Notes: generated from the sequence alone by a model not told the origin. Positions 8,336-18,113 are shown, counted from the stretch's first letter. The stretch is DNA of 64,000 nucleotides from Acinetobacter bouvetii DSM 14964 = CIP 107468 (GCF_000368865.1 NZ_KB849727.1:62001-126000); one strand, 5' to 3'. Translations and numbers: made by a program.

Positions 8336-10306
8336 ATGTCTTCATTGAAACCGTCATGGTATTCCAATGTGAATCCAAATGTATTTATCAGCACTGTTGT
8401 TATTATTGGTATTTTTATTGCCATTGTATTCTTGGCTCCCAATGCTTTTGACTTAATAACAAAACAGCTGAATCAATGGGTTACAGACTCATTTAGCTGG
8501 TTCTACGTATTATCCGTAGCAATCTTTTTAATTGTGCTTATTTATATTGCCTGTTCAAACATGGGCAAAATTAAACTGGGTTTAGATCATAGTCAGCCCA
8601 AATACAGCAACAGTTCATGGTTCGCCATGCTGTTTACTGCGGGTATGGGCATCGGTTTAATGTTTTTTGGCGTTGCAGAGCCAGTCATGCATTACGCTTC
8701 ACCGCCTACAGGCGATCCTGAAACGATTCAATCTGCACAGCAAGCCATGCGCGTGACATTTTTCCATTGGGGCTTACATGCCTGGGCTATCTATACAATC
8801 GTTGGTTTAGCATTAGCTTACTTTGCCTATAGACACAATTTGCCTTTAAAAGTCCGTTCCGCTTTATATCCTTTAATTGGAAAAAGAATTTATGGCCCGA
8901 TTGGTGATGGCGTAGATACCTTTGCGACGATTGGAACAGTATTTGGTGTTGCAACGACATTAGGCTTTGGCGTGACACAAATTAACTCAGGCCTTAATTA
9001 TCTGTTTGGTATTGAATATTCGCTGACCACGCAGCTTATTTTAATTGTCATTGTCACAGGTATGGCTTCATTGTCCGTTTTTATGGGCCTGGATAAAGGC
9101 ATTAAGCGGCTATCAGAAATTAACTTGGGATTAGCCTTAATCCTGCTGCTGTTTGTATTTTTTGCTGGCTCAACCATCTTTATATTGCAAACCACCATAC
9201 AAAATGCAGGTCAATATTTTTCAAATTTGTTCAATATGACCTTTAACTTATATGCCTATCAATCGAATGGCTGGATTGGCGGCTGGACCATTATGTACTG
9301 GGCGTGGTGGATTTCATGGTCGCCATTTGTGGGCATGTTCATTGCACGAGTCTCTGAAGGCCGCACGATCCGCGAGTTTATTGTGGGGGTTTTACTCATT
9401 CCGACCGGCTTTACCCTTATCTGGATGGGGGTTATGGGGAATGCCGCGCTATACAGCATTTTAAATGAAGCAAATACCTCACTGATTACTGCAGTACAGC
9501 GAGACTCGTCTGTTGCTCTCTTTGAGTTTTTAAATACATTACCCTTCTCTGGCGTCATGAGTTTTGTGGCGACTATTTTGGTCATGCTCTTCTTCGTGAC
9601 ATCTGCAGACTCGGGCGCTTTAGTCACAGATTATTTAACGGCTAAATCGGAAAACTCTCCAGCATGGCAGCGGCTTTTTTGGACATGCTTAATGGCTGTG
9701 CTCGCCATTGTTCTGTTATTTGCAGGCGGTTTAGGCGCACTGCAATCAGCAACAATGCTAAGCGCATTGCCATTTACCTTTGTAATGTTGCTGATTTGCT
9801 GGGGTTTGGTGAAAGCCTTGCACTTAGACGCGACTAAAATGCAGGCCTTGCAAGAAGCGCGCATTACCCCAAGAGCAATCCAAAACCCGAGAAGCTGGCA
9901 GCAGCGTTTAGGGCTTATCATGCATTATCCGCATACGCGTGAAGAGGTTGAACAGTATATTGATCAAACTGTAAGGCAAGCATTTTCAAATTTGCAGAAA
10001 GAGTTTAAACGCCGCCATTTAGATGTATCTATTCATAATATTGATGCTGGCTTGCAGCTGAGAGTCAATCATAAGGATGAAATGAACTTTATTTATCAAG
10101 TAGTTGCGCAGGAAAAGAAGACACCAAGCTTCATGATGGATCCGAAAGAAATACTGCATGATTATCAGGCCGAGGTATTCTTAAGAGAAGGCGGCCAGAA
10201 TTACGATATTATTGATTGGACACAAGAAGACCTCTTGCAAGATATCATTGATCAATACGAGAGGCATCTCCACTTTTTAAATTTAGTCCGGACAAAGAAT
10301 GCATAA
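8336..10306 (+). CDS. BCCT-family choline/betaine-type transporter
   Basis: The 656-residue membrane protein carries the BCCT hallmarks: the glycine-rich stretch GMGIGLMFFGVAEP (residues 103-116), TFFHWGLHAW (141-150), and the aromatic substrate-box region TIMYWAWWISWSPFVGMF followed by EGRTIREF (318-348). About twelve membrane segments are followed by a cytoplasmic C-terminal tail of about 130 residues, as in BetT-type proteins. BCCT carriers import choline, betaine or carnitine by ion symport. Which substrate is used here is not shown, and no bet genes are adjacent. The ATG at 8336 sits behind AGGGAAGG. A longer frame from 8222 would add 38 residues but has no ribosome binding site. Confidence 0.9.
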   Translation: MSSLKPSWYSNVNPNVFISTVVIIGIFIAIVFLAPNAFDLITKQLNQWVTDSFSWFYVLSVAIFLIVLIYIACSNMGKIKLGLDHSQPKYSNSSWFAMLFTAGMGIGLMFFGVAEPVMHYASPPTGDPETIQSAQQAMRVTFFHWGLHAWAIYTIVGLALAYFAYRHNLPLKVRSALYPLIGKRIYGPIGDGVDTFATIGTVFGVATTLGFGVTQINSGLNYLFGIEYSLTTQLILIVIVTGMASLSVFMGLDKGIKRLSEINLGLALILLLFVFFAGSTIFILQTTIQNAGQYFSNLFNMTFNLYAYQSNGWIGGWTIMYWAWWISWSPFVGMFIARVSEGRTIREFIVGVLLIPTGFTLIWMGVMGNAALYSILNEANTSLITAVQRDSSVALFEFLNTLPFSGVMSFVATILVMLFFVTSADSGALVTDYLTAKSENSPAWQRLFWTCLMAVLAIVLLFAGGLGALQSATMLSALPFTFVMLLICWGLVKALHLDATKMQALQEARITPRAIQNPRSWQQRLGLIMHYPHTREEVEQYIDQTVRQAFSNLQKEFKRRHLDVSIHNIDAGLQLRVNHKDEMNFIYQVVAQEKKTPSFMMDPKEILHDYQAEVFLREGGQNYDIIDWTQEDLLQDIIDQYERHLHFLNLVRTKNA

Positions 10307-10320
10307 GCTTTCTTGAGCGG

Positions 10321-10354
10321 CATCAAAAAACCGCCATATGGCGGTTTTTTGATG
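10321..10354. terminator. Symmetrical terminator after the BCCT gene
   Basis: CATCAAAAAACCGCC-ATAT-GGCGGTTTTTTGATG is a perfect palindrome with T-runs on both strands. Confidence 0.92.
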
Positions 10355-10463
10355 CCGAAATCAAAGTATTTTTTGTCATAAACAAAATACAGTTGATAAC
10401 CATAACTGCACACAGGCGATATTCTAAAGCTATAAGATGAAACTATAACGCTCTTGCGTATTG

Positions 10464-10497
10464 GCCGACTCAAGATAAATTATGAGCCGGTTTTTTG
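10464..10497 (+). terminator. Second plus-strand terminator without a gene before it
   Basis: CCGACTCA and TGAGCCGG pair over seven of eight positions and are followed by TTTTTT. No coding frame lies between this and the terminator at 10321-10354, so a short non-coding transcript may end here. Confidence 0.6.
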
Positions 10498-10586
10498 CTT
10501 TTAATATCTGTAGATAAGTAGGGGGTAACGCAAAATTTACACCAATTGGATGTAAATACTTGATAAATATAAGGAGTACCTAAACA

Positions 10587-11594
10587 ATGATTTTAGTGAC
10601 TGGTGGATTAGGCTTTTTAGGCTCGCACATTGCTTTAAATCTGTTGGCACAAGGACAAGAAGTCATTATTGTCGATAATTTATCAAATTCTAATTTGCAG
10701 ATTTTAGAACGCCTTGAATACATTTCTGGCATGTATGTGCCATTTGTTAAAATTGATATCCGCAATACGCCTGCATTAAACAAAGTGTTCGAGCAGTATT
10801 CAATCCGTGCCGTCGTACACGCAGCAGGGTTTAAATCACTAGAAGAGTCGGTGCTGAAACCGCTGGAATATTATAATGATAATGTCAGCTGTATTATGAG
10901 CTTAATGCGCGCCATGCAGCGTACAGGAGTGCGGAATTTGGTGAACCTGTCCAGTTTAGCCGTATATGGACAGTCTTCAGCGGATCTCAAAGAAGATATG
11001 CCATTTCATTATGCCTATCCAAATCCCTATGTTAAATCACAGCAGATGGTTGAGGAAATTATCCAGGATACAGCGCGTACAGACAATGAATGGAAAATTG
11101 CTATTTTGCGCTTAAGCAATATTGCTGGCGCATTTGAACATGGTGTTTTAGGGGAGTTCATTGCGCCTCTGCCAAAAAATATTGTACCTCTAGCCATGCA
11201 GGTGGGGGCGCTGCAGCGCGAATTTATAGAATTGCGCAAGCAGGCCAACACGGCAGACCATACCGCAGAGCGCAGTTTTTTGCATGTTTTGGATGCCTGT
11301 AAGGCTGTTTTATTGGCGCTGAATTGGCTAGATACCCAAGAGCATACCTGTGAAGCGTTTAATATTTCCGGTGAATTGATTTCGATTCAAAAACTCTTGG
11401 ACCTCATTGCTGAAGTCACTTACAGTCCGATTAAAACTATTGATGCGCCATATTACCCTTATGCTGAATTTGACCAGCTGGGAAGCCATTCGGAAAAAGC
11501 GAAAGAAATACTGAATTGGGCGCCAGAGCATAGTTTGAAAAAAACTTTAGAAGATGAATGGCGGTTTTATCAAATGACTTTACGCGGGCAATAA
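10587..11594 (+). CDS. GalE-like NAD-dependent epimerase, divergent
   Basis: The 335-residue extended-SDR protein starts with the NAD-binding motif TGGLGFLGSH (residues 5-14). VVDNLSNS-like sequence (IVDNLSNSN), VVHAAGFKSLEESV and NLSSLAVYG follow (Ser123), as in UDP-glucose 4-epimerase. The catalytic YxxxK motif is altered: Tyr148 is present, but the Lys position is Gln152 (YVKSQ). The GTGVRDYIHV region of GalE reads HTAERSFLHV here. It is therefore a GalE-superfamily protein whose activity and substrate are uncertain. There are no sugar or polysaccharide genes beside it. A good AAGGAG ribosome binding site precedes the ATG. Confidence 0.75.
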   Translation: MILVTGGLGFLGSHIALNLLAQGQEVIIVDNLSNSNLQILERLEYISGMYVPFVKIDIRNTPALNKVFEQYSIRAVVHAAGFKSLEESVLKPLEYYNDNVSCIMSLMRAMQRTGVRNLVNLSSLAVYGQSSADLKEDMPFHYAYPNPYVKSQQMVEEIIQDTARTDNEWKIAILRLSNIAGAFEHGVLGEFIAPLPKNIVPLAMQVGALQREFIELRKQANTADHTAERSFLHVLDACKAVLLALNWLDTQEHTCEAFNISGELISIQKLLDLIAEVTYSPIKTIDAPYYPYAEFDQLGSHSEKAKEILNWAPEHSLKKTLEDEWRFYQMTLRGQ

Positions 11595-11829
11595 GCTGTT
11601 ACGGCGTTCAGGGCATATTATTGGCTTATTTGCGTTTAATCAAAAATTTACAGAAGCGGCATGAAGAGGCCGGCTGCAGGTGGATATGGGTAACATGACT
11701 CTGAAGCGGCCGGTTTTTGCAAAATATAAATAGTGCTATGGCTGGATAAATCCTCAGAAAAAGCATAAAAAGATAAGTACAGCTGATTCAAAAGATGAAT
11801 AAGCGTCATTTGAATTCACAGTATTTATT
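11595..11829. other. Intergenic region with a possible bulged terminator
   Basis: At about 11672-11720, GGCCGGCT can pair with AGCGGCC (one bulged base), followed by GGTTTTT. This may end the epimerase transcript. The remaining sequence is AT-rich and leads into the fumC promoter region. Confidence 0.4.
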
Positions 11830-11848
11830 GAAAATAATTATCATTTAC
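11830..11848. promoter_or_regulatory. Candidate Fur box upstream of fumC
   Basis: GAAAATAATTATCATTTAC matches 14 of 19 positions of the classical Fur consensus, including the ATTATCATT core. It lies 93 bases before the fumC start codon. Iron control of the iron-free class II fumarase is known in other proteobacteria and makes the site plausible. No score was computed. Confidence 0.55.
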
Positions 11849-11940
11849 AATTGTTTCAATCTTGCATAAACTGCAGGAAATAGCCAAAGCAAGCTGTTTT
11901 TGCCAGAGCCAGGTCTTAAACAAGGAAATGAGGTTGCAAC

Positions 11941-13335
11941 ATGCAAACACGTATTGAACACGACACAATGGGTGAAGTGGAAGTGCCAAGCGAAGCAATG
12001 TGGGGCGCACAAACACAGCGCAGTCTGCAAAATTTTAAGATTGGCGGTGAACGGCTGCCGCGCCCTATGATCCGCGCAATGGGGCTGGTAAAAAAAGCGG
12101 CCGCGATGACCAACGCAGAATTAAATCAGATTCCTCAAGAATTATCGCAGTATATTGTGGGCGCTGCTGAAGAAGTAATTTCAGGGCAATGGGATTCACA
12201 GTTTCCACTCGTGGTTTGGCAAACGGGTTCAGGTACGCAAAGCAATATGAACTGCAATGAAGTGATTGCCAATATTGCCAACCAAAAGCTGGGCAATCCG
12301 CTCGGTTCGCAAAAGCCCGTACATCCTAATGACCATGTAAACCGTGCGCAATCGACAAACGATTCATTTCCAACGGCTATTCATGTGGCGGCCAGCCTGC
12401 AAATCAATGAATTACTGATTCCTGCAGTAGAACAGCTGCGCAATACTTTGGATGCAAAATCTAAAGCGTTTTCAGATATTGTCAAAATTGGCCGTACCCA
12501 TTTGCAAGATGCAACGCCTTTAACCTTAGGGCAAGAATTCAGCGGCTATGTTTCTCAGTTAGATCATGGCTTAAAGCGATTGCACCAAGCCTTGTCAGGC
12601 CTTTATGAGTTGCCGCTCGGCGGTACGGCTGTCGGTACAGGTTTAAATGCGCATCCTGATTATGCAGTAAAAGCTGCAGAGCAGCTTGGCAGTTTGACAG
12701 GTCTGCCATTTGTGACTGCGCCAAATAAATTTGAAGCTTTGGCGGGCCGGGATGCTGCTGTGTTTGCTTCTGGCGCGCTAAAAACATTGGCGGCCAGCTT
12801 AAATAAAATAGCCAATGATATCCGCTGGCTGGCTAGCGGACCGCGCTGCGGTTTTGGCGAACTGCGCATTCCTGAAAATGAACCGGGTTCGAGCATTATG
12901 CCGGGCAAGGTCAATCCAACGCAGAGTGAAGCCATGACAATGGTGGTTGCGCAAGTGATGGGCAATGATACAACCATCAATATCGCAGGCGCTTCGGGCA
13001 ATTTTGAATTAAACGTATTTATGCCTGTAATTGCCTTTAACCTGCTGCAGTCTATCCAATTGTTAGGTGATGCATGCAATAGCTTTAATGATCATTGCGC
13101 TATAGGCATTGAGCCGAACCGTGAAAAAATTGATCATTTCCTGCATGATTCTTTAATGCTGGTGACCGCATTAAACCCTGTAATTGGCTATGAAAATGCA
13201 GCCAAGGTGGCAAAGACGGCCTATAAAGAAGGCAAGACTTTAAAACAAGTTGCGGTAGAGCTTGGACTGGTGACTGAGCAGCAATTTGATGAAGTGGTCC
13301 GCCCAGAACAAATGGTTTCAGCAAATGCGAAATAA
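11941..13335 (+). CDS. fumC: Class II fumarate hydratase
   Basis: The 464-residue protein is full length for FumC. It shows the substrate-binding [10 protein letters not shown] (residues 95-104), [13 protein letters not shown] with His187 as the catalytic base partner, and the fumarase/aspartase signature [10 protein letters not shown] (residues 316-325) with the catalytic Ser in the mobile loop. The enzyme interconverts fumarate and L-malate in the TCA cycle as a cytoplasmic tetramer without an iron-sulfur cluster. AAGGAAATGAGG precedes the ATG. It is monocistronic with a very strong terminator downstream. The Fur-box-like site upstream suggests induction when iron is scarce. Confidence 0.96.
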   Translation: MQTRIEHDTMGEVEVPSEAMWGAQTQRSLQNFKIGGERLPRPMIRAMGLVKKAAAMTNAELNQIPQELSQYIVGAAEEVISGQWDSQFPLVVWQTGSGTQSNMNCNEVIANIANQKLGNPLGSQKPVHPNDHVNRAQSTNDSFPTAIHVAASLQINELLIPAVEQLRNTLDAKSKAFSDIVKIGRTHLQDATPLTLGQEFSGYVSQLDHGLKRLHQALSGLYELPLGGTAVGTGLNAHPDYAVKAAEQLGSLTGLPFVTAPNKFEALAGRDAAVFASGALKTLAASLNKIANDIRWLASGPRCGFGELRIPENEPGSSIMPGKVNPTQSEAMTMVVAQVMGNDTTINIAGASGNFELNVFMPVIAFNLLQSIQLLGDACNSFNDHCAIGIEPNREKIDHFLHDSLMLVTALNPVIGYENAAKVAKTAYKEGKTLKQVAVELGLVTEQQFDEVVRPEQMVSANAK

Positions 13336-13495
13336 AAAGGTGCAAATAATATCGGATGAAGTCCAATGTGAATATCTTTTGATTTGATATATTGGCTTTA
13401 ATGGATGTTCGATCATCATATTGAAGAAAAGACATTATCTCCAAGCTTTATTAACGTACTTTTTTCCGTATTCTATTATTGGGTAATAAAATATC

Positions 13496-13541
13496 AAATA
13501 CTAAAAAACTGGCTTAGAAATAAGCCGGTTTTTTAGTATTT
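13496..13541. terminator. Very long symmetrical terminator after fumC
   Basis: A 21-bp stem (13496-13516 with 13521-13541, one T:G pair) closed by a GAAA loop. It contains AAAAAAC and GTTTTTT tracts, so it should work on both strands. Confidence 0.88.
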
Positions 13542-13690
13542 CTTGAAGCTGGAGGAATTTTACAACGATTTGAATTTGATTTTTGCATAACGGCTCATAC
13601 GTGAAATGTAAAAATAAAATATTCATAAATATAGGAAGTTGTATTGCTTTAGAATAGTTTTTATTAACAGTATTGAACTCATTGGGAAGC

Positions 13691-14617
13691 ATGAAAGATT
13701 TATCTGATTTAAAGAATAGGATTCAGACAACAGAATTAAAGCTAGTCACACAAAGAAATGGATCTTCTGTATATGAAGGGTATTCCCCTCAAGGAAAAGT
13801 CTTTATCAAGATAACTGAAAACAAGACTGCTAATGACCGTTACTTTGAAATATTAGAAGCCCTCACAGATTTTCCGCTAACCCCAAATGTATTGGATCAA
13901 TTTGAATGGAAAGGCTTGTCTGTGATTAGCATGACTGCTATTGAAGGCATGCAAGCTGATCAAGCATTGCAAAATTGCACGCAGGCGCAAAAAAATGCTT
14001 TATTTTATGACATAGGTTTAGCTCTTGGCGATCTTCATCATAAAATCCCGCAAACTGATTTATTGAATATGAAATTTTGGAAAGATCGAGATGGCCTATC
14101 AACGCATTCCGCATTATGGAATAAACAGTTAGATTTAATGATCTCAAAATGGGTCACTCGTATTAATCCATTATCATCTGATTATCAAGAATTTAGTTCC
14201 CAACTGGATGAATTGTGCCAATATGATACAGCCTTGTGTGAGCCAGCACAGCTTACTTTACTGCACTGTGACTATATCGGGCGCAACATTCTTGTGGGCA
14301 ATGATAATCGAATTTCAGGGGTTATCGACTTTGAAGCAGCCCGCATAGGGGACCCTATCTATGATTTAGCGAAAATCGTTTGGGTAAACATTGATTTTTC
14401 TGAACTAGGCTTGAGAAATGCCGTTTTAGAGGGCTGGGAATGTACATATAAGCAGACAGTGCCTAAACGAAAATTTTTATACTATGTTGGTATTCAATGC
14501 CTTGCCGCAATTGCTTGGACGGATACCCATTGTTCTTCTGATGGTACTGATCCTATTTTTCGCACTTCAGCGATTCGGACATTAAAGATGGTGCTGAATG
14601 AACTACATGCGCTGTAA
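13691..14617 (+). CDS. APH/choline-kinase-like phosphotransferase
   Basis: The protein (308 residues from ATG 13691) has the aminoglycoside/choline kinase fold. There is an N-terminal lobe with VFIKITENK (nucleotide-binding Lys), the catalytic loop HCDYIGRNIL (HxDxxxxN) and VIDFEAARIGDPIYDLA with the metal-binding Asp. Such enzymes phosphorylate hydroxyl groups of small molecules; the substrate is not evident. A TTG six codons upstream could also initiate, but the ATG at 13691 has GGGAAG in front. It is a single gene with no pathway partner nearby. Confidence 0.8.
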   Translation: MKDLSDLKNRIQTTELKLVTQRNGSSVYEGYSPQGKVFIKITENKTANDRYFEILEALTDFPLTPNVLDQFEWKGLSVISMTAIEGMQADQALQNCTQAQKNALFYDIGLALGDLHHKIPQTDLLNMKFWKDRDGLSTHSALWNKQLDLMISKWVTRINPLSSDYQEFSSQLDELCQYDTALCEPAQLTLLHCDYIGRNILVGNDNRISGVIDFEAARIGDPIYDLAKIVWVNIDFSELGLRNAVLEGWECTYKQTVPKRKFLYYVGIQCLAAIAWTDTHCSSDGTDPIFRTSAIRTLKMVLNELHAL

Positions 14618-14885
14618 TTTAGCGCTAGTCAGTGTTGTTTAAAACCGAAAAGCAAAATATATAGAGGTGAGAGAAAAAAAATTGTGGGCGGAATTGATGT
14701 TGTAAGGCTCAGTTGGTTATAGTTTATATCCACATAATTTTTTATATTTCAAGTGGCTTTGAATAAACTGTCAAAATTGTTAGAATACATTTCTCCCACT
14801 GTTTCGATTTTGGTTTTATTTTGCATTCATTATGCGAGGTAAATAATAAAACGATACAAAACAGTATTTTATATAAGGTTTTTCA

Positions 14886-15377
14886 ATGTTCGAAATTTAT
14901 TTAACAGATGTTCAAAAGAAAGTTCAATTTAAGGATTATCCGGGTGAACATCCTGTTAAATTTGTCTTAAATTTTAAGAAAATTTTTCCAAGCGTTATGG
15001 AGCTGATGCTTCCAGTGCTGCCAGAGAATGAAAACTTGGAAGAAATGACTTGGGAATCGACCACCAAGGATTTTGAAGTTTTCAAATTGCTGCTCAGCGG
15101 ATGGGGCGTAATTGAATTGCGTTTAAATGCGATTGCGCAGTACAAAGACCGAAAATATGCTGACAATTTAGTGAAGCAGGCGCAGCAAAAGCGTAAAGAT
15201 TTTTCTAAAATGCATTCGATGCTGTCTACGGTAGATTTAGATTATTTATTTATGCACGAAGTGCATGGCTTGATTGATGCAGAATTGGTCGAACTTGGCG
15301 AGAAATTCTATTTGCCGGTGCTGCGTGATCTGTGGAAAGGCAAAGTGTCTGCGAAAGTGCTGCAGGCAACGTTCTAA
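14886..15377 (+). CDS. Conserved hypothetical cytoplasmic protein
   Basis: The 163-residue soluble protein has no signal peptide or membrane segment and no motif I recognise. It is acidic in the first half (ENENLEEMTWESTTKDFEVF) and Lys/Gln-rich around residues 90-110 (a possible helix, DNLVKQAQQKRKDFSKMH). TAAGG lies upstream and an intrinsic terminator follows, and codon use matches the neighbouring housekeeping genes. It is therefore probably a real core gene of the genus. No function is assigned. Confidence 0.65.
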   Translation: MFEIYLTDVQKKVQFKDYPGEHPVKFVLNFKKIFPSVMELMLPVLPENENLEEMTWESTTKDFEVFKLLLSGWGVIELRLNAIAQYKDRKYADNLVKQAQQKRKDFSKMHSMLSTVDLDYLFMHEVHGLIDAELVELGEKFYLPVLRDLWKGKVSAKVLQATF

Positions 15378-15467
15378 TTGATTGAACTTCAGTTCGCATA
15401 TCCAATGCAGCATTTGGAATCTCTCTGCTTTTTTTAGTGAAGCATTGGATTAAAAAATGTCCTGATC

Positions 15468-15496
15468 AAATCCTCCAATATCTGGGGGATTTTTTA
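15468..15496 (+). terminator. Intrinsic terminator
   Basis: AATCCTCC pairs with GGGGGATT around an eight-base loop, followed by T5. Confidence 0.85.
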
Positions 15497-15713
15497 TATC
15501 GTTTATGCTGATATTGCATAAGCTTAGTGGAAAATATGCTTTAAAAATTTATCAAATGGTTAAGAATCCTTCTTTTTCAGCTGGAATCTGGAATTGATAT
15601 TGCATAAGGTTAAGTGTTTTATCAGCGGCCTTGCTGCGCAATCTCAATATTTAATCAGATGTGCAGTTTAGAGAGCCGCTTTCATTATGAATGGCAATGC
15701 CCAGGAAATATTT

Positions 15714-16316
15714 ATGTCAAATCAGTTTTTAGATCAAATTACACAGCGCCGTACAATTTATGCCATTGGCAAAAATGCAGCGCACACACCGGAACATTTA
15801 ACTGATTTGATTCAAACTGCAATTAAGCAAAGCCCTTCTTCATTTAACTCTCAGTCATCCCGTGCGGTCATTTTATTTAATGGCGAAAGCGAAAAGTTCT
15901 GGGGCTTGGTTGCAGATAAATTAAAATCTTATGCCAAAGATGAAGAAAGCGCCGCAAAAACCACTGCGAAAATGGCAAGCTTTGCGGCCGGTGTAGGCAC
16001 TGTATTGTTCTTTGAAGATATGGATGTGGTGAAAGGTTTGCAGGAACAGTTTCCATCATATGCAGAAAACTTCCCTGTTTGGGCAGAACATTCAACGGCA
16101 ATTGCTCAATTCGCTGTATGGACAGCCCTGCATACAGAGGGTTTAGGCGCTTCGCTGCAGCATTACAACCCAATTGTAGATGCTGAAGTACATGCAGAAT
16201 GGGATATTCCGGCAAACTGGAAATTACGTGCTCAGCTGGTCTTTGGCTCTGTAGAAGGTGAAGCCAAAGCCAAAACTTATATGGATGATGCTGCGCGTTT
16301 TAAAGTATTTAAGTAA
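15714..16316 (+). CDS. Nitroreductase-family FMN oxidoreductase
   Basis: The 200-residue protein starts MSNQFLDQITQRRTIYAIGKN. RRTIYAIG is the N-terminal FMN-phosphate motif of the family, and KQSPSSFNSQSSRAVIL follows. Later come GVGTVLFFED, and GLGASLQHYNP as the second FMN segment. This pattern fits the Frm2/Hbn1-like branch of nitroreductases (about 200 residues), homodimeric enzymes with FMN. The natural substrate is unknown. I chose ATG 15714 because AGGAAA stands before it; an ATG nine codons upstream lacks a site. Confidence 0.88.
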   Translation: MSNQFLDQITQRRTIYAIGKNAAHTPEHLTDLIQTAIKQSPSSFNSQSSRAVILFNGESEKFWGLVADKLKSYAKDEESAAKTTAKMASFAAGVGTVLFFEDMDVVKGLQEQFPSYAENFPVWAEHSTAIAQFAVWTALHTEGLGASLQHYNPIVDAEVHAEWDIPANWKLRAQLVFGSVEGEAKAKTYMDDAARFKVFK

Positions 16317-16422
16317 TACTAAAAAAACAGGATCATCATCAGCGCTTTCAATTTGAATATTGGTGCGCGTGATGTATTCGTTCCGCCGATTTTTTCACAA
16401 AAAAATGGGCTTATCCCGTTAG

Positions 16423-16452
16423 AATACCGCCGGCATTTTAGCCGGCGGTATT
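16423..16452. terminator. Strong hairpin between convergent genes
   Basis: AATACCGCCGGC and GCCGGCGGTATT form a perfect 12-bp stem with an ATTTTA loop. No long T-run follows on either strand. It is placed at the 3' ends of the nitroreductase and MFS genes. Confidence 0.6.
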
Positions 16453-16475
16453 CGGTGAAAAGACGCTAAGACAGC

Positions 16476-17675
16476 TTAAGCACTTGGTTTTACATGACGT
16501 CCATGCAGCAGGAAATACACCGCAATACAAGCAAAGGCGGCAAGAGCGCTGTATAGATACAGTTCTGAATAGCCAATATAATCTAAAGATTTGCCAATAA
16601 AGTAGGGGCCAAAGCCTAGGCCAGCATCTAAGAAAATAAAGAACGTTGAAGTCGCAAAGCCCATGCGCTCGATACTGGTGCTTTTAACAGCAATGGTTTG
16701 GCAAACCGATTGAATATTGCCATAGCCGAAGCCCAGTAACGCTGCGCAAAGTAAAAGCCCCCAAGCGCTGTTCGCTGTGCTGAGTAAAATCAGAGCGATG
16801 CCCATAAGCACGAATGCAGGATACATAATGATATTGGCGCCTTTGCGGTCCATGAGCGGGCCAGTAATTGGGCGGGAAATCAAGATTGCAATTGCATAGG
16901 TCAGAAAGAAAAAAGAGGCCGTTTCAACCAAGTCAATTTTTTTGGCGTAAAAGTTAATGAACGACAATACACCTGAATAACAGATGGAAGCCAGCAGCAT
17001 AATAATGGAAATAGGCAACGCATTGGGTTCTATAAAGCGAGACATTAAGCTGGTTTTTGCCCGTTGGACAGCATCTTCTTTGACTGGCGCTGCTTCAGTT
17101 TGCGGCAAATTCGGTATTTGAATCAATAAGGCAACAATCAGGCAGCTGGCAGCAATAATACTGGACACAATGAAGATTGCATTATAGCCAATGTGCAGCA
17201 TCATCCAGATTGCAAGAAATGGACCAATAGCCGTTCCCAGCGTGCTGCTCATGCTGTAATAGCCAATGCCTTCACCGCGCCGCGCTGGCGGTAAAATTTG
17301 TGCAATGATGGTGCCCAAGACAGAAGACGCGATACCCATCATAAAGCCATGCATAAACCGTACAAGCAGCAGCATGCCTACGTCAAAATGAATGAAATAC
17401 ATGAAAGAAAAAACTAAGAAGCCGATCAGGCCTGCAACTAAGGTAGTTTTTCGGCCAAAATGCTCTAGAAATTGGCCAACCAGCAGACGGCCGACCAATG
17501 TGCCGACAATAAATAAGCCGGAAATAAGGCCTGCCTGAGCCGTTGTTGCTTCTAATTCAGCAACGGCATAACCGACAATAACCACAACCAAAAGATAAAA
17601 TATTAATACCAATTGGAAGTTAATCGAACTGACCAGAACAAAATTTCTTGTCCACAGCGGGGCTTGATCATTCAT
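16476..17675 (-). CDS. MFS transporter, partner of a MarR regulator
   Basis: The 399-residue protein has twelve predicted membrane segments and MFS signature loops: LEHFGRKTT between TM2 and TM3, ARRGEGIGYY near TM5, and GPLMDRKGANIIMYP in the second half. It is probably a proton-driven exporter, but the substrate is unknown. The start ATG at 17675 overlaps the last eight bases of the upstream marR gene (ATGAATGA), so the two are translationally coupled. The regulator is likely to control the pump. A second protein of the same subfamily is encoded at 46072-47250. Confidence 0.85.
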   Translation of the reverse strand: MNDQAPLWTRNFVLVSSINFQLVLIFYLLVVVIVGYAVAELEATTAQAGLISGLFIVGTLVGRLLVGQFLEHFGRKTTLVAGLIGFLVFSFMYFIHFDVGMLLLVRFMHGFMMGIASSVLGTIIAQILPPARRGEGIGYYSMSSTLGTAIGPFLAIWMMLHIGYNAIFIVSSIIAASCLIVALLIQIPNLPQTEAAPVKEDAVQRAKTSLMSRFIEPNALPISIIMLLASICYSGVLSFINFYAKKIDLVETASFFFLTYAIAILISRPITGPLMDRKGANIIMYPAFVLMGIALILLSTANSAWGLLLCAALLGFGYGNIQSVCQTIAVKSTSIERMGFATSTFFIFLDAGLGFGPYFIGKSLDYIGYSELYLYSALAAFACIAVYFLLHGRHVKPSA

Positions 17676-18111
17676 GGTTTGTACCCGCTTTAGAAGCCTC
17701 AAGCGCATTGCTGATTTGGTGAAGAACCTGCACGCTGCGTAAAATTTCCTGCTGATTTAAATGCTGAATCAGCTGCTGTTCAAATTGATCTATTTCTGCT
17801 GCGCATTGCAAATACATTTTTTGTCCCGAAGGGCTGAGAACCAGCTTTTTCTGGCGTCTATCTTCAGTTTGCACCTGAGATACAATGTTTAGCTGAGCCA
17901 GTATCTGCGTGCGTTTTGCAATAGAAGGCTTAGATACATTCAAGTATTCAGCGATTTCTATGGACGTGCAGCCTTGCTTTTCCTGAATGACAAACATGAC
18001 TTGCCACAGGGAATAATTAAGCTGGTAAGGGAGCAATATGGTATTCACTTCATCGCTGAACATGCGCGCGCAGCGCATGAGGGAAGCGCGGAAGCCTAAT
18101 CTTGAATTCAT
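17668..18111 (-). CDS. MarR-family transcriptional regulator
   Basis: The 147-residue winged-helix protein shows the MarR order: an N-terminal dimerisation helix, LWQVMFVIQEKQGCTSIEIAEYL followed by the recognition helix NVSKPSIAKRTQILA, and the wing VQTEDRRQKKLVLSPSG with the conserved Asp-Arg pair. It should repress its own operon with the MFS gene behind it. No Shine-Dalgarno precedes the ATG, and the inverted repeat ends only three bases upstream. The mRNA may therefore be leaderless, with the repressor covering the promoter. Confidence 0.88.
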   Translation of the reverse strand: MNSRLGFRASLMRCARMFSDEVNTILLPYQLNYSLWQVMFVIQEKQGCTSIEIAEYLNVSKPSIAKRTQILAQLNIVSQVQTEDRRQKKLVLSPSGQKMYLQCAAEIDQFEQQLIQHLNQQEILRSVQVLHQISNALEASKAGTNHE

Positions 18112-18113
18112 TG

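Noticed and set aside
10252..10473. 73-codon minus-strand frame
   Set aside because: It reads through the symmetrical terminator and the BCCT gene end; clearly a shadow.
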